In this document: one piece after another, positions 24,948 to 33,513 of the stretch | Layout of the letters: every line of letters starts with the position of its first letter | How positions within the stretch are numbered: position 1 is the first letter of the stretch | Source of the DNA: CAVUCH01 sp963739995 | GTDB lineage: Bacteria > Acidobacteriota > Vicinamibacteria > Vicinamibacterales > JAENWD01 | NCBI GenBank assembly: GCA_963739995.1 | Contig: CAVUCH010000011.1 | Coordinates: 1-64,000 of the forward strand | Direction of reading: 5' to 3' | Length of the DNA stretch: 64,000 nt | Notes under the pieces: model-generated | What the model saw: the letters and a program-made list of their open reading frames with translations, nothing else | Told to the model about the DNA's origin: nothing | Database searches by the model: none | Made by a program: the position numbers and the translations under genes

Positions 24948-26462
24948 ATGTCCCGCCTGCACCCGCTCGTCTTCTGGCTCTCCGGGGTGAAGCTGGTTTT
25001 CCATCTGCTCATCATCCGGGGCTACGGCTGGTTCCGCGACGAGTTCTATTACATCGCCTGCGGCGAACGCCTCGACTGGGGGTACGTCGATCACCCGCCG
25101 CTCGTCGCCGTCGTGACCGCGACCACACGGTACCTGCTCGGCGACTCACTGGTCGCGATCCGGCTGCCTGCCGCGCTGGCCGGTGCGGCGACGGTCGCCC
25201 TTGCCGGGCTGCTCGCGCACGAGCTGGGGGCCCGGCGCTTCGGCCAGGCTCTCGCATCGCTGGCGGTGCTGGTGGCCACGATCTACCTGCCGCTGCACCA
25301 CATTCTGTCGATGAACGCGTGGGAACCACTGCTGTGGACGGGCGTGGCGCTGTTCGTCGTGCGCGCCCTCGACCGCGGGGGAGCGCGCGAGTGGGTGTAC
25401 GCCGGAGTGCTGGCCGGAATTGCGCTGCAGAACAAGCACAGCATGCTGTTCTTCGGGTTCGCGCTCCTCGTCGGACTCGTGGTGTCGCCCGCCAGGAGGG
25501 TCCTGCTGACGCGCGGCCCGTGGCTGATGGGCCTGACGGCGGCGGCGATCTTCCTGCCCAACATCATCTGGGAGGTACGCCACGGCTGGCCGACGCTGGA
25601 ATTCATGCAGCACGCGCGGGCGCACAAGAACGTCGCGCTGCCGCCAGCGGCGTTCGTCATCCAGCAGGTGCTGGTGATGAATCCCGCGAACGCCGTCCTG
25701 TGGGTGACCGGACTCTGCTGGCTCCTCGCCGCTCCGTCCGCGCGCGGCTGGCGGTTTTTGGGCTGGGGCTACCTCACTCTGCTTACACTCCTCATTACCA
25801 CCGGCGGGAAGGACTACTACCTGGCCCCGTATTATCCGATGCTCTTTGCGGCGGGCGGGGTGGCCATCGAGCGCTGGACTGAGGCGAGCCGGTGGCGAGC
25901 CATGGTGCGCGTCGGGTTGCCCGCATCGATGCTGCTCGTGGGCGTCCTCGCCGCTCCCCTGGCCGTGCCTCTGCTTCCCGTGGACGCCTATGTGCGGTAC
26001 GCGCGGGCCGCAGGCATTCAGGCGGCCCCGAGCGAGCGGCACCAGGTCGGCACGCTGCCGCAGTTCTTCGCCGACATGTTCGGATGGCACGAGCTCGTCG
26101 AGGAGGTCGTACGCGTGGCCGGCACGCTGCCCCCCGCGGACCGGGCCAGGGCGGTGATCGTGACGCGCAACTACGGCGAGGCCGGAGCCATCAACTTTCT
26201 GGGCCGCGGTGCGGGCGCACCGGCAGCCATCAGCGGCCATAACAACTACTGGCTCTGGGGCCCTGAGCCGGCGAACCGCGACCTGCTCCTGATCCTGGGC
26301 GGCCGCCGGGAGGAGCACGATGAATGCGGCTCGCTGGTGCAGGCGGGCACGGTCGCCTGCGGCAACTGCATGCCGTACGAGAACAACCAGCCGATCTGGA
26401 TCTGCCGCAGTTTGAAGGTATCGATCGAGGAGGCCTGGAAGGCCGCGAAGTCGTTCAACTGA
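24948..26462 (+). CDS. GT39-family membrane glycosyltransferase
   Basis: 504 residues from the ATG at 24948. The first luminal loop has the family signature: GWFRDEFYYIACGERLDWGYVDHPPL, with the acidic DE motif and the DHPPL motif of ArnT/PMT-like enzymes. About ten transmembrane segments follow, for example VALAGLLAHELGA and LGWGYLTLLTLLITTGGKDYYLAPYYPMLFA, then a soluble C-terminal domain. It should transfer a sugar from a polyprenyl-phosphate carrier to an acceptor on the outer face of the membrane. Earlier in-frame starts would translate the tandem repeat and are rejected. No Shine-Dalgarno is seen. Confidence 0.88.
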   Translation: MSRLHPLVFWLSGVKLVFHLLIIRGYGWFRDEFYYIACGERLDWGYVDHPPLVAVVTATTRYLLGDSLVAIRLPAALAGAATVALAGLLAHELGARRFGQALASLAVLVATIYLPLHHILSMNAWEPLLWTGVALFVVRALDRGGAREWVYAGVLAGIALQNKHSMLFFGFALLVGLVVSPARRVLLTRGPWLMGLTAAAIFLPNIIWEVRHGWPTLEFMQHARAHKNVALPPAAFVIQQVLVMNPANAVLWVTGLCWLLAAPSARGWRFLGWGYLTLLTLLITTGGKDYYLAPYYPMLFAAGGVAIERWTEASRWRAMVRVGLPASMLLVGVLAAPLAVPLLPVDAYVRYARAAGIQAAPSERHQVGTLPQFFADMFGWHELVEEVVRVAGTLPPADRARAVIVTRNYGEAGAINFLGRGAGAPAAISGHNNYWLWGPEPANRDLLLILGGRREEHDECGSLVQAGTVACGNCMPYENNQPIWICRSLKVSIEEAWKAAKSFN

Positions 26463-26487
26463 GGTTCCCGGCGGCGGCGCCAGATTC

Positions 26488-26509
26488 GGCCGGAACTGAC
26501 GTTCCGGCC
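26488..26509 (+). repeat. palindromic REP-like element, copy 3
   Basis: GGCCGGAAC-TGAC-GTTCCGGCC followed by CCACA. It lies 25 bp after the GT39 stop codon. Confidence 0.7.
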
Positions 26510-26568
26510 CCACATGCATCGAGAGCACAGGAACCGGCCGACGTGCCGCTCGGTGCTGCGTTTACCGC

Positions 26569-26594
26569 TGTGGCGCCGGGACTTCACTACCGGC
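26569..26594 (-). repeat. palindromic REP-like element, copy 4, reverse orientation
   Basis: On the minus strand it reads GCCGGTAGTGAAGTCCCGGC then GCCACA, so the left arm is imperfect. Copies 3 and 4 face each other in the gap between the GT39 and metallophosphoesterase genes, which converge there. Confidence 0.65.
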
Positions 26595-26611
26595 GGACAG
26601 GCGTTACCGCC

Positions 26612-27916
26612 TCAGCGCGCGGCCGACGACATCGGTTCGAACAGCACGCGGCGGTCCTCCAGCGTCACGACCGTGTACCTGCCGTTCTGAATCTCGAGCG
26701 CCGAGGCCCGGCCACCCTGATAGTAGGACGACAGCATGCCCGTGTCGATGAGGAACACGCGCGACGAAAATCGCCCCATTGCGCGGAAGCCGCTGGTCAT
26801 CGTGTGGCCCACCACGAAACGCACCGGACCGAAGCGCCGCTGCAGCTGGTCCAGCTGCGAGGCCCCCTCGTCCGAACGCCACGTCGCGTATCCCCGGAAC
26901 CAGAGCGGCCCGTTCGGGTCGAGGATGGCCCACTTGCCGACCTCCTGCAGATCGGCGAGCGAGTGCGACGAAATGGCCTGCGCGGCAGCGTTGGGATCCG
27001 GCTGCCCGTTCATATCCATCCGCCGGCGCGCCTCCATCCCGACCCGCGTCAGCTCCGACCCGCCGGCCTCGAGCAGTTCCTCGAACGTGAAGGAGGGCAG
27101 CGCGATCTGCTGCTCGATCATCTGCTTGCGCATCTTGTCCCAGCGCGCAATCTCCTTCTGCGCCTGCTCGTTGAGCGACTCGAGTTTCTTCGGCGCCACC
27201 TCCGGGTTGATCCCGCCGTGCAGGAAGACCGTATCGTTGACCCGCACCAGGACCATGCGCGTCCTGATCCACTTGCCGTAGGTGCCGAGCGGCCCGAACG
27301 CCTCGAGGTACTCGACGAACCCGGGCGGGTGCGCGGCCATCCACGCCTCCCGTTCCGGGGCCATGTAGATCTTCGGGATTGGAATCGCCGTGTCCGCCCG
27401 GGCCAGCGCTGCACGACGCGCCTCGGCGAGCTTCACATGCGCCGCGTAGGCCGATTCGCGGCGGCCCTCGGACTCCGCGTCCGCGAAGGCGGCGAATGCG
27501 GAAGCCGGGACATCGCGCATGACACCGATGGCGTTCGAGGCCTCGTGATTGCCCATCAGCACGATGGCTTGTCCGCCACCTGCGGCCGCCTGCGCCTCCA
27601 GGGTCATCAGGAAATCCAGGAGCGGCCGGACCTTGGGGCCGCGGTCCATGTAATCCCCGGTCTGCACGAGCGTGGTGTCGCGCCCGGTCCAGCGACGCTC
27701 CGCGTCTATCAGTCCGACGTGCGTGAGAAGCGCGAGAAACGCGTCGAAGTCGCCGTGAATATCGGCGATGGCCACGATGCGATCCGGCTTCGCTGCGGGC
27801 CGGCCGGAGGCCGACGGAGCACTCAGCACCACCACCGCAATGGCTGTGGCGGCAATCAGGCAGCAGAACGCGATCGGACGCATTCGACGACGACTGGAGG
27901 CGGGGCCGCTGCTCAT
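26612..27916 (-). CDS. exported calcineurin-like metallophosphoesterase
   Basis: 434 residues from the ATG at 27916; a later ATG at 27883 would leave a shorter signal peptide (RPIAFCCLIAATAIAVVVLS). The metallophosphatase motifs are in order: DIHGDFD, GDYMDRGP, GNHEA, then GGINPE and GHTMTSGF. The fold and motif spacing resemble Shewanella-type PPP-like phosphatases with a DxH ... GDxxDRG ... GNHE core. The protein is probably periplasmic. It is divergent from a Ser/Thr kinase gene, which is suggestive, but the phosphatase appears to be outside the cytoplasm and the kinase inside, so a direct antagonism is not supported. Confidence 0.88.
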   Translation of the reverse strand: MSSGPASSRRRMRPIAFCCLIAATAIAVVVLSAPSASGRPAAKPDRIVAIADIHGDFDAFLALLTHVGLIDAERRWTGRDTTLVQTGDYMDRGPKVRPLLDFLMTLEAQAAAGGGQAIVLMGNHEASNAIGVMRDVPASAFAAFADAESEGRRESAYAAHVKLAEARRAALARADTAIPIPKIYMAPEREAWMAAHPPGFVEYLEAFGPLGTYGKWIRTRMVLVRVNDTVFLHGGINPEVAPKKLESLNEQAQKEIARWDKMRKQMIEQQIALPSFTFEELLEAGGSELTRVGMEARRRMDMNGQPDPNAAAQAISSHSLADLQEVGKWAILDPNGPLWFRGYATWRSDEGASQLDQLQRRFGPVRFVVGHTMTSGFRAMGRFSSRVFLIDTGMLSSYYQGGRASALEIQNGRYTVVTLEDRRVLFEPMSSAAR

Positions 27917-27923
27917 CTGACGA

Positions 27924-27935
27924 TGTTCCGGAACA
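27924..27935. promoter_or_regulatory. 12-bp perfect palindrome upstream of the phosphoesterase gene
   Basis: TGTTCCGGAACA lies between a weak -10-like TAAAGT (minus strand, 27943-27948) and the phosphoesterase start codon, in the divergent region shared with the kinase gene. It could be a dimeric repressor site; it could also be chance. Confidence 0.3.
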
Positions 27936-28008
27936 GGGCCTACTTTACCATCGGGCGGGGACCGCCCGGCGCCCGGCGCAGGACGCCCGATCCCATGGAG
28001 GGTTCCGG

Positions 28009-28014
28009 TAAGAT
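28009..28014 (+). promoter_or_regulatory. -10-like TAAGAT, leaderless kinase promoter
   Basis: TAAGAT, preceded by GG, ends exactly 6 bases before the GTG start of the kinase gene. The nearest Shine-Dalgarno-like GGAGGG is 18 bases from the start, too far to act. Confidence 0.45.
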
Positions 28015-28020
28015 CGTCCA

Positions 28021-30399
28021 GTGATCGGATCAACGCTCGGACACTACCGGATCACCGCGCGGCTCGGTGGCGGCGGCATGGGCGAAGTCTACCGCGCCGA
28101 AGATACGCGCCTGGGCCGCGACGTCGCCGTCAAGGTGCTGCCCGTCGCGGCGCAGGGCGATCCCGAGCGGCGCTCGCGTTTCATGACCGAAGCGCGCGCC
28201 GCATCGGCCCTGCGCTCCCCCCACATCGCCACGATCTACGACATCGGCGAAGATGATGGCGTGGTGTATCTCGCCATGGAGTACGTGGAAGGCGAGACGC
28301 TGTCAGCGCGGGTGAAACGTGGGCCCCTGGTGCCGGCCGAGGGGCTCGACATCGCGTCGCAGGTCGCCGACGCGCTCACGGAGGCGCACGAGCGCGGCAT
28401 CGTGCACCGCGACATCAAGAGCGCCAACGTGATGATCACGTCCCGCGGCGTCGCCAAGGTGCTCGACTTCGGACTCGCGAAGTTCGTGAGCGCGGACGCG
28501 CACCTGGGCCTCGCCGCCACCGGCACGTTCGAGCAGACGATGGCCGGGATGGTGCTGGGCACGGTGTACTACATGTCTCCCGAGCAGGCGCTCGGCCGGC
28601 CGCTGGACGGACGGTCCGATCTGTTCTCGCTCGGCGTCGTCCTGTACGAGATGCTGACGGGCCGGCTTCCCTTCGAGGGTCAGAGCTTCTCCGAGATCGT
28701 CGACGCCATCATCAACCAGCCGCCGCCCGCAGCCGCCCGCTTCAACTACGCGCTGACCCAGGACGTCGAGGCGATGCTGCGGAAGGCGCTCGAGAAGAAC
28801 GTTGCCTACCGCTACCAGTCCGCGCGCGACTTCTACATCGATCTGCGGAGCGCCCGGATCGCCCTCGAGGAAGAGGCGCGCCACCGCACGAGCGGCTCCC
28901 GGCGATCCGGTTCGCGCCCGGTTTCGGATGCGCAACCCCGCTCGATTGCCGTCATCACCTTCACGAACATCACGCGCGAGCCGGCCGACGAGTGGATTGG
29001 ATCGGGCATCGCGGAGACCGTCAGCTCGGATTTGAAGAGCATCCACGGCCTGACCGTGATTGGCCGCGAGCGCATCTTCGACGCCCTCCGCAACCTGCAG
29101 ACCGGCGAAACCCCGGCGGTCGACGATCGGTTTTCGATCGAAATTGGGCGCGACCTCGGCGCGCGCTGGATCGTGGCCGGGGGCTACCAGCGGTTCGGCG
29201 CCGAGATCCGCATCACCGCCCGCTTCGTCGAGGTGGCAACCGGGGTCGTCTTGCAGAACGTGAAGATCGACGGCCCGCTCGCCGACATCTTCCGCCTCCA
29301 GGACCGGATCGTCTTCGAGCTGACGCAGGGTCTGCAGGTGGAGCTCGCCGGGTCGGAGATCGCCGACATCGAGAAGCCCGAGACCAGATCGGTCGAGGCG
29401 TACGAGCTGTTTTCGCTGGGCGTCCTGACGCTGCGCCTCGCGTCCCGGGATGCGCCCGACCGGGCGATCTCGCTCTTCGAGAAGGCGCTGGCGCTCGATG
29501 CCGAGTACGCGCAGGCGTGGGCAGGGCTCGGCGGCGCGTACCAGCTGAAGGGGACATTCCTCAACCTGCCGGAGCTGCTCGAGAAGGCGATCACCTGCGA
29601 AGAGCGCGCCCTGGCGCTCGACCCGGATCTGGCGGACGCGCACACGTGGCTCGGCGCCGCCCTCCTGTCGCTCGGGCGGGTGGACGAGGCCATGGCCTCG
29701 CTCGAGCGCGCAACCGCACTGGAGCCGGGTCAGGCGCGCCCGTGGAGCATGCTCGCGCGCGCACACTGGATTGGCCGCGGCGATCTGCCGCAGGGCATCG
29801 CGGCGCTCGAGAAGGCGGTTGCCATCAACCCCCAGTTCGGGTACGGCCAACTCCAGCTCGCGTTCCTGCATACCGAGCAGGGCGACTACGCCCGCGCGCG
29901 GGCGGCGGCGACCACCGCGGTCGATCTTCAGGAGCGGTACATCTCAGGCGAGGAGGGGCTCCTGGTGGTCGGGGCGCACGCGCGGCTTGGATACGTCCAC
30001 TACCGCGAGGGACGCTACGCCGATGCCGTGCAGGAATACCTGCGCGAGCTGGCCTTCCTCGGCTCGACCGATCACGTGCTGAAAGAGCGCACCCTGATCG
30101 AGCTGCACCAGAAGCTCGGAGCCGCGTATCGGCGCCTCGGGCAGACCGCTGACGCCGACCGTCACCTCGGGCTCGCGATCCGCAGCTTCGAGGAACGCGT
30201 CGCGCGCGGTGCGGATGACCCGGCAACGAAGTACTACGCCGCCATCGCGCTGGCGCTGCGTGGGGACACGGACCGAGCGGTCAAGTATCTCGAGGAGACC
30301 TGGCCGCGCACCGGCGCCCTGAACCGCCTCCGCGTGGCGCGGGATCCCGATCTCGAGAGCGTCAGGCCCGCGCTCGCGGCGAAGGGGCTGCTGGACTGA
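28021..30399 (+). CDS. Ser/Thr protein kinase with TolB-like and TPR domains
   Basis: 792 residues from a GTG; the N-terminus IGSTLGHYRITARLG is the normal beginning of this kinase type. The kinase domain (1-270) has GGGGMGEVYRA, VAVKVL, HRDIKSANV, DFGLAKF and YYMSPEQA. Residues about 300-450 form a TolB/FlgO-like alpha/beta domain (IAVITFTNITREPADEWIGSGIAE ... GARWIVAGGYQR), a pairing known from adenylate-cyclase-like and kinase proteins. From about 465 to the end are TPR repeats (EKALALDAEYAQAWAGLGGAYQ, ERATALEPGQARPWSMLARAH and others). No transmembrane segment is seen. Probably a cytoplasmic signalling kinase. It is convergent with ftsH. Confidence 0.93.
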   Translation: MIGSTLGHYRITARLGGGGMGEVYRAEDTRLGRDVAVKVLPVAAQGDPERRSRFMTEARAASALRSPHIATIYDIGEDDGVVYLAMEYVEGETLSARVKRGPLVPAEGLDIASQVADALTEAHERGIVHRDIKSANVMITSRGVAKVLDFGLAKFVSADAHLGLAATGTFEQTMAGMVLGTVYYMSPEQALGRPLDGRSDLFSLGVVLYEMLTGRLPFEGQSFSEIVDAIINQPPPAAARFNYALTQDVEAMLRKALEKNVAYRYQSARDFYIDLRSARIALEEEARHRTSGSRRSGSRPVSDAQPRSIAVITFTNITREPADEWIGSGIAETVSSDLKSIHGLTVIGRERIFDALRNLQTGETPAVDDRFSIEIGRDLGARWIVAGGYQRFGAEIRITARFVEVATGVVLQNVKIDGPLADIFRLQDRIVFELTQGLQVELAGSEIADIEKPETRSVEAYELFSLGVLTLRLASRDAPDRAISLFEKALALDAEYAQAWAGLGGAYQLKGTFLNLPELLEKAITCEERALALDPDLADAHTWLGAALLSLGRVDEAMASLERATALEPGQARPWSMLARAHWIGRGDLPQGIAALEKAVAINPQFGYGQLQLAFLHTEQGDYARARAAATTAVDLQERYISGEEGLLVVGAHARLGYVHYREGRYADAVQEYLRELAFLGSTDHVLKERTLIELHQKLGAAYRRLGQTADADRHLGLAIRSFEERVARGADDPATKYYAAIALALRGDTDRAVKYLEETWPRTGALNRLRVARDPDLESVRPALAAKGLLD

Positions 30400-30538
30400 G
30401 AACGCAGCCCAGCGGTTGTCCGTACACGAAGAAAACGAGGAACACTGGGAACAGAGGACGACACAAGGGGGACAGCCCGACCGGATGGCGGTGCGTGTGC
30501 TCTTGACAGGTGCTCCGGCGACCCGCGGCGGCCGGGCC

Positions 30539-32431
30539 TCAGTCCCGCTGCATCGCCGCGACGTGCGACACGGTGCTCCCGGAGAGCAGCGCACGGATCT
30601 CCGCAGCGTCGAGCGACTCGTGCTGGAGCAGTTCCTCGGCCATGGCGCGCACCGAGGCGCGCCGTTCCTCCAGCAGCCGGCGCGCGACCTCGTAACCGCG
30701 CATCACCAGCTCGCGGATCTCGTCGTCCACCCGATGCGCGGTCGCTTCGCTGAATCCAGCGCCCTGGTCGTCGGTGCCGAAGTTGTTCGAGGGCCGCCGG
30801 AACGCGATCGGGCCGAGCGCCGACATGCCGAACTCGCACACCATCCGCCGGGCGATCTCGGTCGCGCGCTCGATGTCGTTGCCCGCGCCGCTCGTCATGT
30901 GGCGCATGAACATCTCTTCGGCCACGCGGCCACCCATCAGGATCGCGATCTTCGCCTCGAGGTAGTCGCGCGTGTGCGTGTGCCGGTCGGTCTCGGGCAA
31001 CTGCATCGTCACGCCGAGCGCGCGGCCGCGCGGAATGATCGTCACCTTGTGGAGGGGATCCGCACCCGGCAGCATCGCCGCCACGACCGCGTGGCCGGCC
31101 TCGTGGTAGGCGCAGTTGATGCGCTCGTCCTCGCTCATGACCAGGGACCGCCGCTCGACGCCCATGAGAACCTTGTCGCGCGCCGCCTCGAGGTCGTCGT
31201 TGCTGACCTGCACGCGCCCGTGGCGCGCCGCGAGCAGTGCGCCTTCGTTGATCAGGTTCGCGAGATCGGCGCCCGAGAAGCCGGGCGTGCCCCGGGCGAT
31301 GCCGCGCAGGTCCACACCCGGCGCCAGCGACACCTTCCGCGCGTGCACGCCAAGGATCGCCTCGCGTCCCTTCAGGTCCGGGTTGCCCACGACGACCTGC
31401 CGATCGAACCGTCCCGGGCGCAGCAGCGCCGCGTCGAGGATGTCCTGGCGGTTCGTGGCCGCGAGCACCACGATCCCGAGGTTGGGGGCGAAGCCATCCA
31501 TCTCGACGAGCAGCTGGTTCAGCGTCTGCTCGCGCTCCTCGTGGCTGAGCGAGCTGCTGCCACGGCTCCGGCCGACCGCGTCGAGCTCGTCGATGAACAC
31601 GATGCACGACTTGTGGCGCCGTGCATCCTTGAACAGCTTGCGGACGCGCGCGGCGCCGACGCCGGCATACATCTCTACGAAGTCGGAGCCGCTCGCGAAC
31701 ACGAACGGCACGCCCGCTTCCCCCGCAATGGAGCGCGCCAGCAGCGTCTTGCCCGTGCCGGGAGGTCCGACGAGCAGCACCCCCTTCGGGATGCGGCCAC
31801 CAATGGAGCCATAGCGCTCCGGCTCGCGCAGGAACTCGACGATTTCGCGCACCTCGTCTTTCGCCTCGTCGACGCCGGCGACATCCGCGAAGGTCACGAC
31901 CGTGTTGTCGCGCGTCAACATGCGGCCGCTGCCCTCCATTGACGGCATGCGGCCGGCCGTGACCCGATAGACGGTCAGCCCGATGAGACCGAGAAACGCG
32001 GCGCCGGCGAGCAGGCCCACGTAGTGGTAGATGGCGTCCGACGACGACTGCTCGACGCGGAACGTCACCTGGCGCCGGGATAGATCGCTGAGGAAGGTCG
32101 GGTTGGCGGCTGCGTATCCAGGCGGTGCCACGGTGACGGCCTCACTGCCATCCGCCAGCTCGACGCGCATCCGGTCAGGCGACATCGCGATCGCGCGGAC
32201 CCTTCCCTCGGCGATGAGCGAGAGCAGCTCGGTGAACGCGAGGTCCCGCGGCCCCTCACCGCCACGACGCACGCCGAGGAACACGAGCAGGGTGACGGCG
32301 ACGCACCCCGCCGCGATGACGAGGGTCTTACGGGACCGCGAGCTGCCTCTAAACACCCTGGACTCCGGTGGTTCGGGCGCATCCCGCCGCAAGCGTCGCC
32401 TGCAGACCGGGAAGCGCGCACCCGGCGACAC
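30539..32431 (-). CDS. ftsH: ATP-dependent zinc metalloprotease FtsH
   Basis: 630 residues from a GTG at 32431. Two N-terminal transmembrane segments (TLVIAAGCVAVTLLVFLGV and YVGLLAGAAFLGLIGLTVYRV) flank a periplasmic loop. The AAA+ module has Walker A GPPGTGKT near residue 220, Walker B IVFIDELDAVG and an SRH with arginine fingers (ATNRQDILDAALLRPGRFDR). The zinc protease site is HEAGH near residue 440. It degrades membrane and some soluble regulatory proteins. The C-terminus is short and lacks the long charged tail of some homologues. The 269-bp gap to the divergent DUF72 gene holds no other gene that I can see. Confidence 0.95.
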   Translation of the reverse strand: MSPGARFPVCRRRLRRDAPEPPESRVFRGSSRSRKTLVIAAGCVAVTLLVFLGVRRGGEGPRDLAFTELLSLIAEGRVRAIAMSPDRMRVELADGSEAVTVAPPGYAAANPTFLSDLSRRQVTFRVEQSSSDAIYHYVGLLAGAAFLGLIGLTVYRVTAGRMPSMEGSGRMLTRDNTVVTFADVAGVDEAKDEVREIVEFLREPERYGSIGGRIPKGVLLVGPPGTGKTLLARSIAGEAGVPFVFASGSDFVEMYAGVGAARVRKLFKDARRHKSCIVFIDELDAVGRSRGSSSLSHEEREQTLNQLLVEMDGFAPNLGIVVLAATNRQDILDAALLRPGRFDRQVVVGNPDLKGREAILGVHARKVSLAPGVDLRGIARGTPGFSGADLANLINEGALLAARHGRVQVSNDDLEAARDKVLMGVERRSLVMSEDERINCAYHEAGHAVVAAMLPGADPLHKVTIIPRGRALGVTMQLPETDRHTHTRDYLEAKIAILMGGRVAEEMFMRHMTSGAGNDIERATEIARRMVCEFGMSALGPIAFRRPSNNFGTDDQGAGFSEATAHRVDDEIRELVMRGYEVARRLLEERRASVRAMAEELLQHESLDAAEIRALLSGSTVSHVAAMQRD

Positions 32432-32700
32432 CCGTCCCGAGGACGGCGCGCCGGAGATTCAATATGGTGATGGGTCGCTGCAGAGCGTTGCAGCCCAGAC
32501 GCAGTGTAGCGGGCGCATCCGACACCTGTAAACCTCTGCAGTTCCGGATTGTTCGCTCGTCAGCCGAACCCGGCGTTGCGACGGAACTCCGCGTGCATGC
32601 AGGGTATCGGCACAACGTGCACGGCGCTTCACCGCTCCTGCACCTCGCGGGCGACGGTGTGCTGCAGAGGCGGGCATCGACCCGCCGCCGGGGCAGGACC

Positions 32701-33429
32701 ATGGTTCGAATCGGCTGTTCCGGCTGGCAATACAAGCACTGGCAGGGCGACTTCTACCCCGCCGACCTGCGCACGAGCGAGTGGTTCGGGCGTTACGCCG
32801 CAACCTTCGACACCGTCGAGATCAACAACAGCTTCTACCGCTTGCCCGAGGCGCACACGTTCCGCAGCTGGCGCGAGCGCGCCCCTGCCGGGTTCCTGTT
32901 TGCCGTCAAAGCGAGCCGGTTTCTCACGCACATGAAGAAGCTGAAGGATCCCGAGGAGCCCCTTCGGCGTTTTTTCGAGAACGCCGCGCCCCTCGGGGCG
33001 ACGCTGGGGCCCGTGCTCTACCAGCTGCCGCCGCGCTGGCCGCTCGATCTCGATCGGTTGCGTCGATTTCTCGGAGCGCTGCCAACAGGCGTGCGGCACG
33101 TGGTCGAATTCCGGGAACCGAGCTGGTATGCGCAGGAGGCCCTGGCACTGCTCGAGGCGCACGGCGTTGCGCTGTGCCTGCACGACATGATGGGGTCCGC
33201 GAGCGGGCTCCGGCGCGTGGGTCCTTTCGTATATGTCCGCTTCCACGGCGTGACGAAGTATGGCGGGCGGTACGGCGACGAGGAGCTGCAGCCATGGGCC
33301 GATTGGCTGCGCGCGGAGCACTCGTCCGGACGGGAGGTGTTCGCGTATTTCAACAACGACATCGGCGGACATGCGCCGCGGGACGCGCTGAGGCTTCGGG
33401 ACATGGTGCGGGCGATTGGCCGGGGTTGA
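32701..33429 (+). CDS. DUF72 family protein (YecE-like)
   Basis: 242 residues starting MVRIGCSGWQYKHWQGDFYP, the usual DUF72 N-terminus. A TIM-barrel-like pattern follows: FDTVEINNSFYRLPE, F-FAVKASRFLTH, VLYQLPPRWPLD, HVVEFREPSWY, YVRFHG and VFAYFNNDIGG. Function is unproven; the fold and acidic residues suggest a nuclease or isomerase-like enzyme. The stop codon (33427-33429) lies inside REP copy 5, so the last residues (AIGRG) are contributed by the repeat. The longer in-frame start upstream would translate non-conserved sequence. Confidence 0.9.
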   Translation: MVRIGCSGWQYKHWQGDFYPADLRTSEWFGRYAATFDTVEINNSFYRLPEAHTFRSWRERAPAGFLFAVKASRFLTHMKKLKDPEEPLRRFFENAAPLGATLGPVLYQLPPRWPLDLDRLRRFLGALPTGVRHVVEFREPSWYAQEALALLEAHGVALCLHDMMGSASGLRRVGPFVYVRFHGVTKYGGRYGDEELQPWADWLRAEHSSGREVFAYFNNDIGGHAPRDALRLRDMVRAIGRG

Positions 33430-33445
33430 AGTCCCGGCGCCACAT
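33418..33445 (+). repeat. palindromic REP-like element, copy 5
   Basis: GGCCGGGGTTGAAGTCCCGGC followed by GCCACAT; the left arm has mismatches. Its central TGA is the stop codon of the DUF72 gene, as for copy 1 and the kinase gene. Confidence 0.7.
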
Positions 33446-33489
33446 CACGGGTACGCTCGCCACATCATCGATCCGGGCGCCACATCCCC
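33438..33489 (+). repeat. 20-bp period direct repeat
   Basis: The sequence CGCCACATC begins at 33438, 33458 and 33478, giving an exact 20-bp period that grows out of the tail of REP copy 5. It lies between convergent DUF72 and transporter genes. Confidence 0.65.
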
Positions 33490-33513
33490 CGCGTCCGATT
33501 CGCACGCCCGACG

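Noticed and set aside
32690..32760. Possible tRNA because of a GGTTCGAATC T-loop-like sequence
   Set aside because: It is the start of the DUF72 gene (ATG-GTT-CGA-ATC) and the rest of the cloverleaf and the acceptor stem cannot be formed.
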